Positions 43,123 through 50,149 of a stretch of 64,000 bases of DNA are shown in pieces. The stretch covers positions 62,001-126,000 of the forward strand of contig JANNBN010000140.1 in assembly GCA_031385545.1 (NCBI GenBank), written 5' to 3'. A model generated the notes under the pieces. That model worked only from the letters and a program-made list of their open reading frames with translations, did not search any database and was not told the DNA's origin. A program made the translations under genes and the position numbers. Position 1 is the stretch's first letter. Each line of letters opens with the position of its first letter. This DNA is from JANNBN01 sp031385545. GTDB lineage: Bacteria; Actinomycetota; Acidimicrobiia; Acidimicrobiales; JANYDT01.

Positions 43123-43779
43123 CTACTCGCCCGGGTTGCGACCGACGTGAGCCACCAGTTGATCGATGAGCGCTGCGTTTGAACCGACCGGGACAGCTGC
43201 AGCGTACGGCTCAGGACTGCTGCGCATCTCTTGGGGCATCGTCGCCCGGATGGCATCGAACATCTCACTACGGCCGACCGCTGGAAGGATTTGGCGCATC
43301 ACGTCGAGCGACACGCGAAGCACCTCGTCGTCCCATGCCGGCTGCTGACCGGTTGCGCGTGCGAGGTCCCACGTGTGGACGCTGAACTCGGCGATATAGC
43401 TCCGCAAGGCCAGCGCCCCGGACTCGGCCGCCCACGGCAGCATCGTCGGGCGGGTGAGCACCGCCGGGTCTGCCCACGCAGCTACCGCAGCCTGTTCGAA
43501 TGCGTGCCATTCCCGGACCCAATCTCCGTCAACCGGCTGGAATTCCTCGGGATGCGCGAACGGGTTCTCGTTGCGCCCCACCACGGCAACACGGTCCAAC
43601 GCGCCAAGGAGGTGGCTCAGCAGCGCGCTGACGTCGAAGGTGCCGCACGGCGTTGGGTTGGCCATCTGGTCCGGTCGGACGCCGGCGATGGTGGCGCCGA
43701 CGAGTGCGACCGACTTGGCAAAGGTGGGGCGGGGATCGGTCTCGCTGGACAGGGTCTGGACGATGGGGTTTGTGTTCAT
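43123..43779 (-). CDS. TIGR03086/DinB-like maleylpyruvate isomerase-family protein
   Basis: 218 residues. Four-helix DinB fold: PTPCGTFDVSALLSHLLGAL (His of the metal triad), DWVREWHAFEQ, SGALALRSYIAEFSVHTWDL (H-xx-D) and a C-terminal LIDQLVAHVGRNPGE. Members use mycothiol or are of unknown function. Divergent from a WYL regulator 53 nt away, which probably controls it. Confidence 0.82.
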   Translation of the reverse strand: MNTNPIVQTLSSETDPRPTFAKSVALVGATIAGVRPDQMANPTPCGTFDVSALLSHLLGALDRVAVVGRNENPFAHPEEFQPVDGDWVREWHAFEQAAVAAWADPAVLTRPTMLPWAAESGALALRSYIAEFSVHTWDLARATGQQPAWDDEVLRVSLDVMRQILPAVGRSEMFDAIRATMPQEMRSSPEPYAAAVPVGSNAALIDQLVAHVGRNPGE

Positions 43780-43800
43780 GCAGACGATGCTGGCGGTAAT

Positions 43801-43823
43801 AACCGGTCATCTTCTGGCCGGTT
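43801..43823. promoter_or_regulatory. Inverted repeat operator candidate of the WYL regulator
   Basis: AACCGG-N11-CCGGTT in the 52-nt gap between the divergent DinB-like and WYL genes, directly ahead of ATG 43832. Confidence 0.4.
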
Positions 43824-43831
43824 TGACTGCA

Positions 43832-44830
43832 ATGATCCAAAGGGTGAGAGCCGATCGCCTCGTTGCCCTGTTGCTCATCCTGCAACGAAAGGGACAGGTC
43901 ACCGCCCGCGAGGTGGCCACCGAACTGGAGATTTCCGAGCGCACCGCTCGGCGTGACCTTGAAGCACTCGGAATGGCCGGGCTGCCGATCTTCTCCACGC
44001 AGGGGCGCAACGGGGGCTGGCAGTTGCTCGGCGGCTCGCGGACCGACCTCAGCGGGCTCAACGCCGCAGAGGCACGGGCATTGTTTCTGGTCGCAGGACC
44101 TTCGTCTGCGGCCACCCCGGCAGTGAAGGCAGGCTTGCGCAAGTTGCTCCGGGCACTGCCCGAGTCCATGCGAGACGAGGCTGAGAGCGCGTCATCGGCG
44201 CTGATCATTGACCCCACCCGCTGGGGTCAGCAGAACGAACGGACGGCACCACAATGGCTCGACGCGGTGCAGACCGCTGTCATCACCGGTGAACAGGTTG
44301 TGCTCGGCTATCGCTCTCCGAACGCCGAAGCGACCACACGAGTGGTGCATCCTCTCGGCATCGCCGCAAAGGGCGTCAGCTGGTACCTCGTGGCCGATAC
44401 GGAAGCTGGCATGCGAACGTTCCGAATCGATCGTGTGTCGTCGGTTGAATCAACGGGAAACCCGGTTGTGCGGCCCGACGGGTTCGATCTCCCCAGCGCA
44501 TGGAAGCTGATCTCGGAACGAGTCGCAGACAACCGCGCAGCGACAGCCCGAGCACTCGCTGATCCTGTTGTCCTTCAGCAGCTTCGCTGGGTCTTCGGGC
44601 CTCGGCTACGCGTCGGGCCGGCCGTCGCCAATGGCCGCGTCGAGGTAGAAATCCTCGCGTCGGGGCAACAAGAACTCGTTACCCGCCTCGCCGGCTTCGG
44701 TGCGCTGCTCGAAGTGACCGCACCGGAGGAGGTCCGGCTCGGGCTCGCCCTGATCGGAGCCGAACTCGTCGTGCGATATGCAACGGCCGAGCCGGAGGAC
44801 GCGAACCGGCGGTGGGACCACGAACGGTGA
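43832..44830 (+). CDS. WYL-domain transcriptional regulator (YafY type)
   Basis: 332 residues. N-terminal HTH_11 (VRADRLVALLLILQRKGQVT, then TARRDLEALGMAGLPIFSTQ), WYL ligand-sensing domain (VVLGYRSPNA ... VVHPLGIAAKGVSWYLVADT), and a C-terminal WCX region. Start ATG 43832; GTG 43844 is an alternative. The gene next door encodes a DinB-like enzyme, a common pairing. Confidence 0.9.
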   Translation: MIQRVRADRLVALLLILQRKGQVTAREVATELEISERTARRDLEALGMAGLPIFSTQGRNGGWQLLGGSRTDLSGLNAAEARALFLVAGPSSAATPAVKAGLRKLLRALPESMRDEAESASSALIIDPTRWGQQNERTAPQWLDAVQTAVITGEQVVLGYRSPNAEATTRVVHPLGIAAKGVSWYLVADTEAGMRTFRIDRVSSVESTGNPVVRPDGFDLPSAWKLISERVADNRAATARALADPVVLQQLRWVFGPRLRVGPAVANGRVEVEILASGQQELVTRLAGFGALLEVTAPEEVRLGLALIGAELVVRYATAEPEDANRRWDHER

Positions 44831-44892
44831 GTTTGAAATCACCGCAACTGCTTCTGCTCTGGGTGACCTCTCTCGCAGCCTTGCCCTGGTGC

Positions 44893-44906
44893 GGGACGTT
44901 CGGCCC
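44893..44906 (+). promoter_or_regulatory. DevR-like box ahead of devR
   Basis: GGGACGTTCGGCCC, 37 nt before the devR start. It fits the GGGAC-N4-GNCCC layout of mycobacterial DosR sites and implies autoregulation. Confidence 0.5.
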
Positions 44907-44943
44907 TGGGCAGGATCGCAGCGGCGGTGGTTGACTGACGTCT

Positions 44944-45612
44944 GTGACTGACGCGCCAACAGCGCCGAGCAAGCCGATCAAGGTGTTCCTGCTCGACGAC
45001 CACGAAGTTGTCCGAGAAGGAGTTCGCCAACTTCTTGAATCCAGCGACCGCATCGTCGTCGTGGGCGAAGCAGCCACGTGCGAGGAAGCGCTGTTGCGGG
45101 TTCCCGCAGTTTCGCCCGACGTCTGCGTGCTCGACGTGCAGCTGCCTGACGGGTCGGGCGTCGAAGTGTGCCGTGAGATTCGCAGCAACCATCCTGCGAT
45201 TGCGTGCCTCATGCTCACCTCGTTCTCCGACGACGAGGCGTTGTTCCAGTCGGTACTCGCAGGGGCCGCAGGGTATGTCCTGAAACAGATCCGCGGAAAC
45301 GACTTGGTCGGAGCGGTGGAGCGTGTCGCTGCAGGCGAGTCACTGATCGACCCGACGCTCACCGGACGACTGTTGGAGCGCCTGCGCAGCCCACACCCAG
45401 CGGAAGACCCGCGGATTGCCTCGCTCACACGCCTTGAACGCACCATCCTCGACCTGGTGGCAGAAGGGCTCACCAACCGGCAGATCGCAGAGCGAGTTCA
45501 CCTGGCTGAGAAGACGGTCAAGAACTACATCTCGTCGATCCTGTCGAAGCTAGGAATGTCGCGTCGGACCGAAGCAGCCGTGTTCGCCGTCCGGTCGGCC
45601 AAGCCCAGCTGA
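44944..45612 (+). CDS. devR: DosR/DevR-like LuxR-type response regulator
   Basis: 222 residues. Receiver: FLLDDHEVVREGVRQLL, phospho-Asp in VCVLDVQLPDGSG (about 61), MLTSFSDDEA, GYVLKQIRGND (Lys). C-terminal LuxR HTH: LTRLERTILDLVAEGLTNRQ then LAEKTVKNYISSILSKLGMS and RRTEAAVFA, which reads almost like the recognition helix region of mycobacterial DosR. In mycobacteria DosR switches on the hypoxia/NO dormancy regulon, including USPs and PPOX-like proteins, the same gene types that surround it here. GTG start. Confidence 0.85.
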   Translation: MTDAPTAPSKPIKVFLLDDHEVVREGVRQLLESSDRIVVVGEAATCEEALLRVPAVSPDVCVLDVQLPDGSGVEVCREIRSNHPAIACLMLTSFSDDEALFQSVLAGAAGYVLKQIRGNDLVGAVERVAAGESLIDPTLTGRLLERLRSPHPAEDPRIASLTRLERTILDLVAEGLTNRQIAERVHLAEKTVKNYISSILSKLGMSRRTEAAVFAVRSAKPS

Positions 45613-45638
45613 TGCCTGCTGACACCGGCAGACACGAC

Positions 45639-45652
45639 GGGACGTTCGGCAC
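45639..45652 (+). promoter_or_regulatory. DevR-like box ahead of the PPOX gene
   Basis: GGGACGTTCGGCAC, 13 of 14 identical to the box before devR, and at nearly the same distance from the start codon (36 nt). Confidence 0.5.
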
Positions 45653-45688
45653 TGGCGGCGGGGCCGATGGCGGATTCACACTGCGGTG

Positions 45689-46126
45689 ATGACCGAGAAC
45701 CTGATCGATCTGACAGCAGCTGATTGCCTCACGCGCCTCAACCTCACCACCATGGGTCGATTGTGTGTGCTGGAGGACGGCTATCCGGTCGCGTTCCCGG
45801 TCAACTACCGGATGGTCGTCGGGCCTGCAGGAGAACCGCGCATCGTGATGCGCACCGCGAGCGACAGTGCGTTGCACCGGCCCGGCGAGTCCGTCGCCCT
45901 CGAGATCGACGGCAGCGACCCCATATCGGATACCGGCTGGTCCGTGATCTGCCGTGGCCTGCTGCACGATGCAGGGCCGACCGACGACTGGCTCATCGGC
46001 CAGGATCCGCACCCCTGGGTCGAACATCGCGATCAATGGCAATACCTGGTGCCGCATCGGATCACCGGCCGCCGGGTTGCCCAACCCGAGATCACCTGGG
46101 CACTGTCAGTGCGCGGATACCTGTAG
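45689..46126 (+). CDS. Pyridoxamine 5'-phosphate oxidase-family (PPOX) flavin/F420-binding protein
   Basis: 145 residues. Split-barrel fold: LTAADCLTRLNLTTMGRLCV, EDGYPVAFPVNYRMVV, RPGESVALEIDGSDPISDTG, SVICRGLL, and a C-terminal RITGRRV segment. Small PPOX proteins of this kind are members of the mycobacterial DosR regulon. The cofactor (FMN or F420) and substrate are not determined. GTG 45686 immediately before the ATG is also possible. Confidence 0.82.
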   Translation: MTENLIDLTAADCLTRLNLTTMGRLCVLEDGYPVAFPVNYRMVVGPAGEPRIVMRTASDSALHRPGESVALEIDGSDPISDTGWSVICRGLLHDAGPTDDWLIGQDPHPWVEHRDQWQYLVPHRITGRRVAQPEITWALSVRGYL

Positions 46127-46153
46127 AGCCGAACGTCGGTCGGTCCGACCGTC

Positions 46154-46188
46154 AGGACCAACGGCCCGATGAGAGCGACGATCGGCCC
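46154..46188 (+). promoter_or_regulatory. Tandem DevR-like boxes ahead of the acidic/His-rich operon
   Basis: AGGACCAACGGCCC (46154-46167) and GCGACGATCGGCCC (46175-46188), 21 bp centre to centre, match 10 and 12 of 14 positions of GGGACGTTCGGCCC. They lie 76-97 nt upstream of ATG 46265. Paired boxes two helical turns apart are typical of DosR promoters. Confidence 0.45.
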
Positions 46189-46264
46189 TGTCGGCGTCAC
46201 GAACAGTGTGCCAGAAAGGGTTCATGCACATCGTCGAACTACCCAAGAATTGAACGGCCACGAC

Positions 46265-46813
46265 ATGACTTCTGCATCCACCACCCCAACCATCAACCCC
46301 GTCACCTTCGAAGCAGACATCGACGAAGCGGTTCAACAAGCTGACGGTGCGTTCACCGAGCTCCACACCGGCGCGGAAACGGCACTCGCTGCGTTGCACC
46401 TCAAGAAGCACAGCACGTTCGCGCTGGGATCTTCGGGTGTCGAGATCACGTGTCTGGTCGTCAGAGGCGAGGGATTTCTCACTCCGGTGTCGGACGAGGA
46501 CCAAGACGAAGAAGATGATTACGAGGATGACGCCGAGGACGACCAGGACTTCGACGATGACGAAGTCGAAGACGACGACGGGCTCGACAGTCACCACAAG
46601 CACGACAGGCACAACCAGCACGACAGGCAAAACCAGCACGACAAGCAGAGCAGCAGCAGTCAACGCAGCGACGTGTCCCTCTCGCGGACGCGGCTGCGCG
46701 AGGGTCGGCTCGTCGTGATCTCCGGCCCGATGGTGGTACACACCAAACGACACGGACTCCGGCTCCTGATCGTCTCCAGGGTCAACCACACCTTGCTCCC
46801 GGCGGTGCGGTGA
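46265..46813 (+). CDS. Hypothetical protein with acidic and His-rich low-complexity insert
   Basis: 182 residues. N-terminal 75 residues form a small alpha/beta unit (EADIDEAVQQADGAFTELHT, HLKKHSTFALGSSGVEITCL). Residues 78-108 are nearly all Asp/Glu, followed by a His/Asp/Lys/Gln/Arg repeat (about 110-128, HDRHNQHDRQNQHD type) and a Ser run. The C-terminal 45 residues return to a folded pattern (RLREGRLVVISGPMVVHTKR). The insert could chelate metals. I do not recognise the family. Coupled to the next USP-like gene by a GTGA overlap. Confidence 0.65.
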   Translation: MTSASTTPTINPVTFEADIDEAVQQADGAFTELHTGAETALAALHLKKHSTFALGSSGVEITCLVVRGEGFLTPVSDEDQDEEDDYEDDAEDDQDFDDDEVEDDDGLDSHHKHDRHNQHDRQNQHDKQSSSSQRSDVSLSRTRLREGRLVVISGPMVVHTKRHGLRLLIVSRVNHTLLPAVR

Positions 46814-47733
46814 TCATGGTTGGACGCGCAACAACTGAACCCAAGGACGGTGTTGAGCCCACGACGACTCCGCGATTAGGGCAGACAACCGAGCAGTCCA
46901 GCCTGTTGCAAGTTGCCGCGCCTGTGCCGCAGATGCCGCTGACGCTGACGGTACCGGCAAACGGTTTGACCGCCAATCACCGCTCGCTCGACGTCGCCGC
47001 AACCATCGCGGCGCAACTCGACATCCCCATCCGGGTGTGTTCGTTGGTCGACGGATCGCCGCAGGTCCCAGCGCGCCAACGGATGCTGCGTTACCTCACG
47101 GACTCGATTCCGGTCGACCTGACCGTGACCACCACGATCGATCACGGGTCAGATCCGACTGCGTTCATCCTCGACCGAGTGACGGACCACAACACGCTGG
47201 TCGTGCTCTCCGGAGGCTCGACCGGGCTTGGACTCCCGGGCTCCATCACCCACGAGGTACTCCGCTTCGCTTCGGCACCGGTGATGTTCGCCGGCCCGCT
47301 GTGCCTGCACTGGGCCGGTCCGGTCCAGCGGATTCTTGTTCCGGTCGACGGGTCCCGGTTGGCGGAGCGCTGCTTCCCCATCGCAGCATCCTGGGCGCAG
47401 GCGACCAGCAGCCCGGTCGAGTTCGTCACCGTGATCGATCCATCTGTGGCGCGGACGGCACCGATTGTTCAGCACGACGTGGTGGAGTCAGGCTTCCTTG
47501 CATCGGTCGCCCATGAATTTCATGCGCAGTACGGGATCGTGACGTCCTTCGACGTCCTGCACGCGAGATTGTCGCGCCGGGCCGAGGCCATCTCGGACAA
47601 TGCAGGCGACCGACCTGGGACGGTCGTTTGTCTGTCGAGCAACGGCTCGGCTCACAACCCGCACGCGCTTGCCACCACGACGACCCGCGTCGTTCATCTG
47701 TCCCCGGTTCCGGTGATCGTGGTTCGGTCGTAG
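46810..47733 (+). CDS. Divergent tandem universal stress protein
   Basis: 307 residues. Two UspA-like units are recognisable: about 40-165 (SLDVAATIAAQLDIPIRVCS ... TLVVLSGGSTGLGLPGSITH) and 172-307 (RILVPVDGSRLAERCFPIAA ... VVCLSSNGSAHNPHALATTT). The Gly-rich ATP loops are altered (GGSTGLGLPGS instead of GxxGxxxxxxGS), so nucleotide binding is uncertain in both. It starts at GTG 46810, overlapping the previous stop, or ATG 46816. Confidence 0.7.
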   Translation: MIMVGRATTEPKDGVEPTTTPRLGQTTEQSSLLQVAAPVPQMPLTLTVPANGLTANHRSLDVAATIAAQLDIPIRVCSLVDGSPQVPARQRMLRYLTDSIPVDLTVTTTIDHGSDPTAFILDRVTDHNTLVVLSGGSTGLGLPGSITHEVLRFASAPVMFAGPLCLHWAGPVQRILVPVDGSRLAERCFPIAASWAQATSSPVEFVTVIDPSVARTAPIVQHDVVESGFLASVAHEFHAQYGIVTSFDVLHARLSRRAEAISDNAGDRPGTVVCLSSNGSAHNPHALATTTTRVVHLSPVPVIVVRS

Positions 47734-47771
47734 CGCGAAGCGCGAGCAGGCGCGCGACCGTTTGCGCTACG
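47729..47771. terminator. Inverted repeat spanning two convergent stop codons
   Basis: CGTAGCGC (47729-47736) and GCGCTACG (47764-47771) can pair around a GC-rich interior, enclosing the stops of the USP (+) and glutathione peroxidase (-) genes. Possible shared terminator; no U-run. Confidence 0.4.
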
Positions 47772-48249
47772 ACAGCAAGTCGGCGAGATCGGCTTCGATC
47801 TGTTCGGGCGTCACCGTGGGCTCGTACCTGCGCAGGACTGAACCGTCACGCCCGACCAGGAACTTGGTGAAGTTCCAGACGACCTCGGGAGTGCCGTCAT
47901 CCTTGGGCTTCTCGGCGGTGAGGAACTGGTACAGGTCGCAGGCACCATCGCCGTTGACCTCGACCTTCGAGAACATCGGGAAGGTCACTCCGTAATTCGA
48001 CGTTGCGAACTCGAGAATCTCTTCGTCGGTTCCAGGTTCCTGGGCACCGAACTGATTGCACGGGAAGCCGAGCACGGCGAAACCCTTGGCGGAGTGGTTG
48101 TCATGAAGCGCACGCAGACCTGCGTACTGAGGCGTGAGGCCTCAACGACTGGCGACATTGACCGCCAAGCAGACGGTGTCGGCGAAGCGCTGGAATGAAA
48201 CCTGCTCGTCGGTGATGGATGCCATCGTGAGATCGTGAAAAGTCGACAT
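47767..48249 (-). CDS. Glutathione peroxidase, selenoprotein with in-frame TGA (Sec36)
   Basis: 160 residues if the TGA at 48144-48142 is read as selenocysteine. From ATG 48249 the frame reads MSTFHDLTMASITDEQVSFQ, then LAVNVASR-U-GLTPQYAGLR, then LGFPCNQFGAQEPG and WNFTKFLVGRDG. U sits exactly where the family has its peroxidatic Cys/Sec, and the other tetrad members are present (Gln70, Trp125, Asn126). Conserved sequence on both sides lies in one frame with no other stop, so this is not simple decay. It reduces hydroperoxides with a thiol donor. A conventional caller would start at 48075 and lose the active site. Divergent from an LLM oxidoreductase. Confidence 0.82.
48110..48144 (-). promoter_or_regulatory. 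Putative bacterial SECIS element
   Basis: After the TGA, 16 nt lead to stem ACGCA / TGCGT (extendable by a U-G and a G-C pair) closed by the 4-nt loop GGTC. The loop begins with GG, 22 nt after the TGA, inside the 16-37 nt range of the bSECIS consensus. A second small hairpin TGAGGC-CTCAC-GCCTCA includes the TGA itself. Confidence 0.6.
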
Positions 48250-48304
48250 GGGTTGAGAAGGTAGTCGGTCGGTTGGGCAATACCGCTACCAAACGTTTCG
48301 AGGT

Positions 48305-49264
48305 ATGCGACGATTTGCCGTGATGAACACCACGCGGTCCGTGCGCCCATTTCGGTTCGCCGTGCAGCCGTTGTCGAAGTCCGTCGACATTCTCCAAGAC
48401 CACGCCGAACTGGTGCGGATCGCACGCGCCGCCGAAGACCTTGGCTACGAGGAGCTGTATGTCCCCGACCATTGCGGTTCTGTCGACCCGTTCATCGCCG
48501 CATGCGTTGTCGCCGAGGCCACGACGACGCTTCGAGTTGGCACGCTGGTGCTCAACAACGAGTTTCATCACCCGGCGATGCTTGCCCGGACCGCAGCAAC
48601 ACTCGACCGGTTGTCGGGCGGGCGTTTCATCCTCGGTTGCGGCACGGGCTATGCCGAAGACGAGCACGACGCGACTGGAATCGAACTCCGTCGGCCAAAG
48701 GACAGGGTCACCCGGTTCGCCGAGTGCATGGCTTCGATCCGGTTGTTGCTCGATGAAGGTGCTGCGCATGTCGACGGTGCCCACGTGACGCTCGCGATCG
48801 ATCGGCTTGGGGTGAAACCTGTCCAGGAACGCGTCCCGCTGTTGATCGGCGGGCACGGTCGCCGGGTCGTGGCCATTGCGGGCAAACACTGCGACATCTT
48901 CCAGTTCACCGGAATGGAACACGGTGCACGTGGTGCGATCAGGCCAGCTGGCTTCGACATGGCAGCGCTGACGCACCGGGCCAACTGGCTCGCTGAGTCA
49001 GCGGGTCCACGCATCGATTCGATCGAACGATCGGCTCTGGTCCAGGCGACGCATGTCGGACCCGCAGTCGACCATGGCGCGACGGCCGCCGAGTTCAAGC
49101 TGGACGTCGACACGGTCATCGAAAGCCCGTTCATCCTGCAGGGTTCACGTGCGCAGATCGCGGACAAGTTGCATCGCTGTCGCGAGCAATTGGGTATCAG
49201 CCACATTGTGGTGCGCGACGTCGAAGGCTTCGCCCCGGTCGTTGCCGACCTCGCCGGCCGGTAA
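48305..49264 (+). CDS. LLM-class (F420-dependent type) oxidoreductase
   Basis: 319 residues. Bacterial luciferase-like TIM barrel: ELVRIARAAEDLGYEELYVP-DH, TTTLRVGTLVLNNEFHHP, RTAATLDRLSGGRFILGCGT-GY, VPLLIGGHGRRVVAIAGKHC. The pattern agrees with the TIGR03621 group of probable F420-dependent enzymes in actinobacteria. Substrate unknown. ATG 48323 is an alternative start. Only 55 nt separate it from the divergent peroxidase. Confidence 0.87.
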   Translation: MRRFAVMNTTRSVRPFRFAVQPLSKSVDILQDHAELVRIARAAEDLGYEELYVPDHCGSVDPFIAACVVAEATTTLRVGTLVLNNEFHHPAMLARTAATLDRLSGGRFILGCGTGYAEDEHDATGIELRRPKDRVTRFAECMASIRLLLDEGAAHVDGAHVTLAIDRLGVKPVQERVPLLIGGHGRRVVAIAGKHCDIFQFTGMEHGARGAIRPAGFDMAALTHRANWLAESAGPRIDSIERSALVQATHVGPAVDHGATAAEFKLDVDTVIESPFILQGSRAQIADKLHRCREQLGISHIVVRDVEGFAPVVADLAGR

Positions 49265-49357
49265 GTCCCGCTCAATGCGGAGTTGACTCTCTGTCGTTGT
49301 GGTGCGGTGTCCCTCGGCGGAGCCGATTGTGGACTCAATCAGCGCGCCCCGCTCGAC

Positions 49358-50149
49358 CTACTCGGCCACCTTGGCGCCGGTCATGATGGCCACCGCGTCG
49401 CTCATGGTGATCGCCTTCGGATCCACCACCGCGACACGTCGGCCGAGGCGCTGGATGTGGATGCGGTCGGCAACCTCGAACACGTGCGGCATGTTGTGGC
49501 TGATAAGGATGACCGGCATACCCTTGGAGCGGATGTCGCGGATCATCTGCAGGACCTGACCGGATTCCTTGACGCCCAACGCTGCGGTGGGTTCGTCGAG
49601 GATGATCACCTTGCTGCCGAACGCTGCAGCACGGGCCACGCTGACGGCCTGGCGCTGACCACCGGACAGTGTCTCCACTGCCTGTGTGATGTCCTGCAGC
49701 GTGCCAATGCCCAGTTCGTCGAGGGCCTTCTTGGCGTCGCGCCGCATGCCGGGCTTGTCGAGCATGCGGAAGACGGTACCCAGCGGACCGGACCGACGAC
49801 GCTCACGCCCGAGGAACACGTTGGTGGCAATGTCCAGCGCGGGAGCGACAGCGAGCGACTGGTACACCGTCTCGATACCGGCAGCGCGTGCGTCCTGCGG
49901 GCCCTTGAAGTGGACCCGTTGACTGTCGAGTTCGACGTGGCCCTCGTCCGGCACCATGGCCCCGGAGAGACACTTGATCAACGACGACTTGCCTGCACCG
50001 TTGTCGCCGATGACCGCAAGAACCTCGCCTGGGTACAGCTCGAAGTCTGAGCCGTTGAGAGCAGTGACACGGCCGAACCGCTTGACCAAACCTGTGCCGG
50101 ACAGAATGGGCTGCCCCGCTGGGCGAGGCGCTGTTATCGAATTGCTCAT
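49358..50149 (-). CDS. Sugar ABC transporter ATP-binding protein (FrcA-like)
   Basis: 263 residues. Walker A GDNGAGKSSL (about 50), Q-loop VYQSLAV, signature LSGGQRQAV, Walker B VIILDEPTAALG and H-loop ISHNM. A single nucleotide-binding domain, as in FrcA of fructose importers, rather than the double RbsA type. ATG overlaps the permease stop (ATGA). Confidence 0.92.
   Translation of the reverse strand: MSNSITAPRPAGQPILSGTGLVKRFGRVTALNGSDFELYPGEVLAVIGDNGAGKSSLIKCLSGAMVPDEGHVELDSQRVHFKGPQDARAAGIETVYQSLAVAPALDIATNVFLGRERRRSGPLGTVFRMLDKPGMRRDAKKALDELGIGTLQDITQAVETLSGGQRQAVSVARAAAFGSKVIILDEPTAALGVKESGQVLQMIRDIRSKGMPVILISHNMPHVFEVADRIHIQRLGRRVAVVDPKAITMSDAVAIMTGAKVAE

Noticed and set aside
47985..48425. 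Minus-strand frame across the glutathione peroxidase region
   Set aside because: A different frame from the peroxidase with no family similarity; it arises because the true frame contains the TGA.
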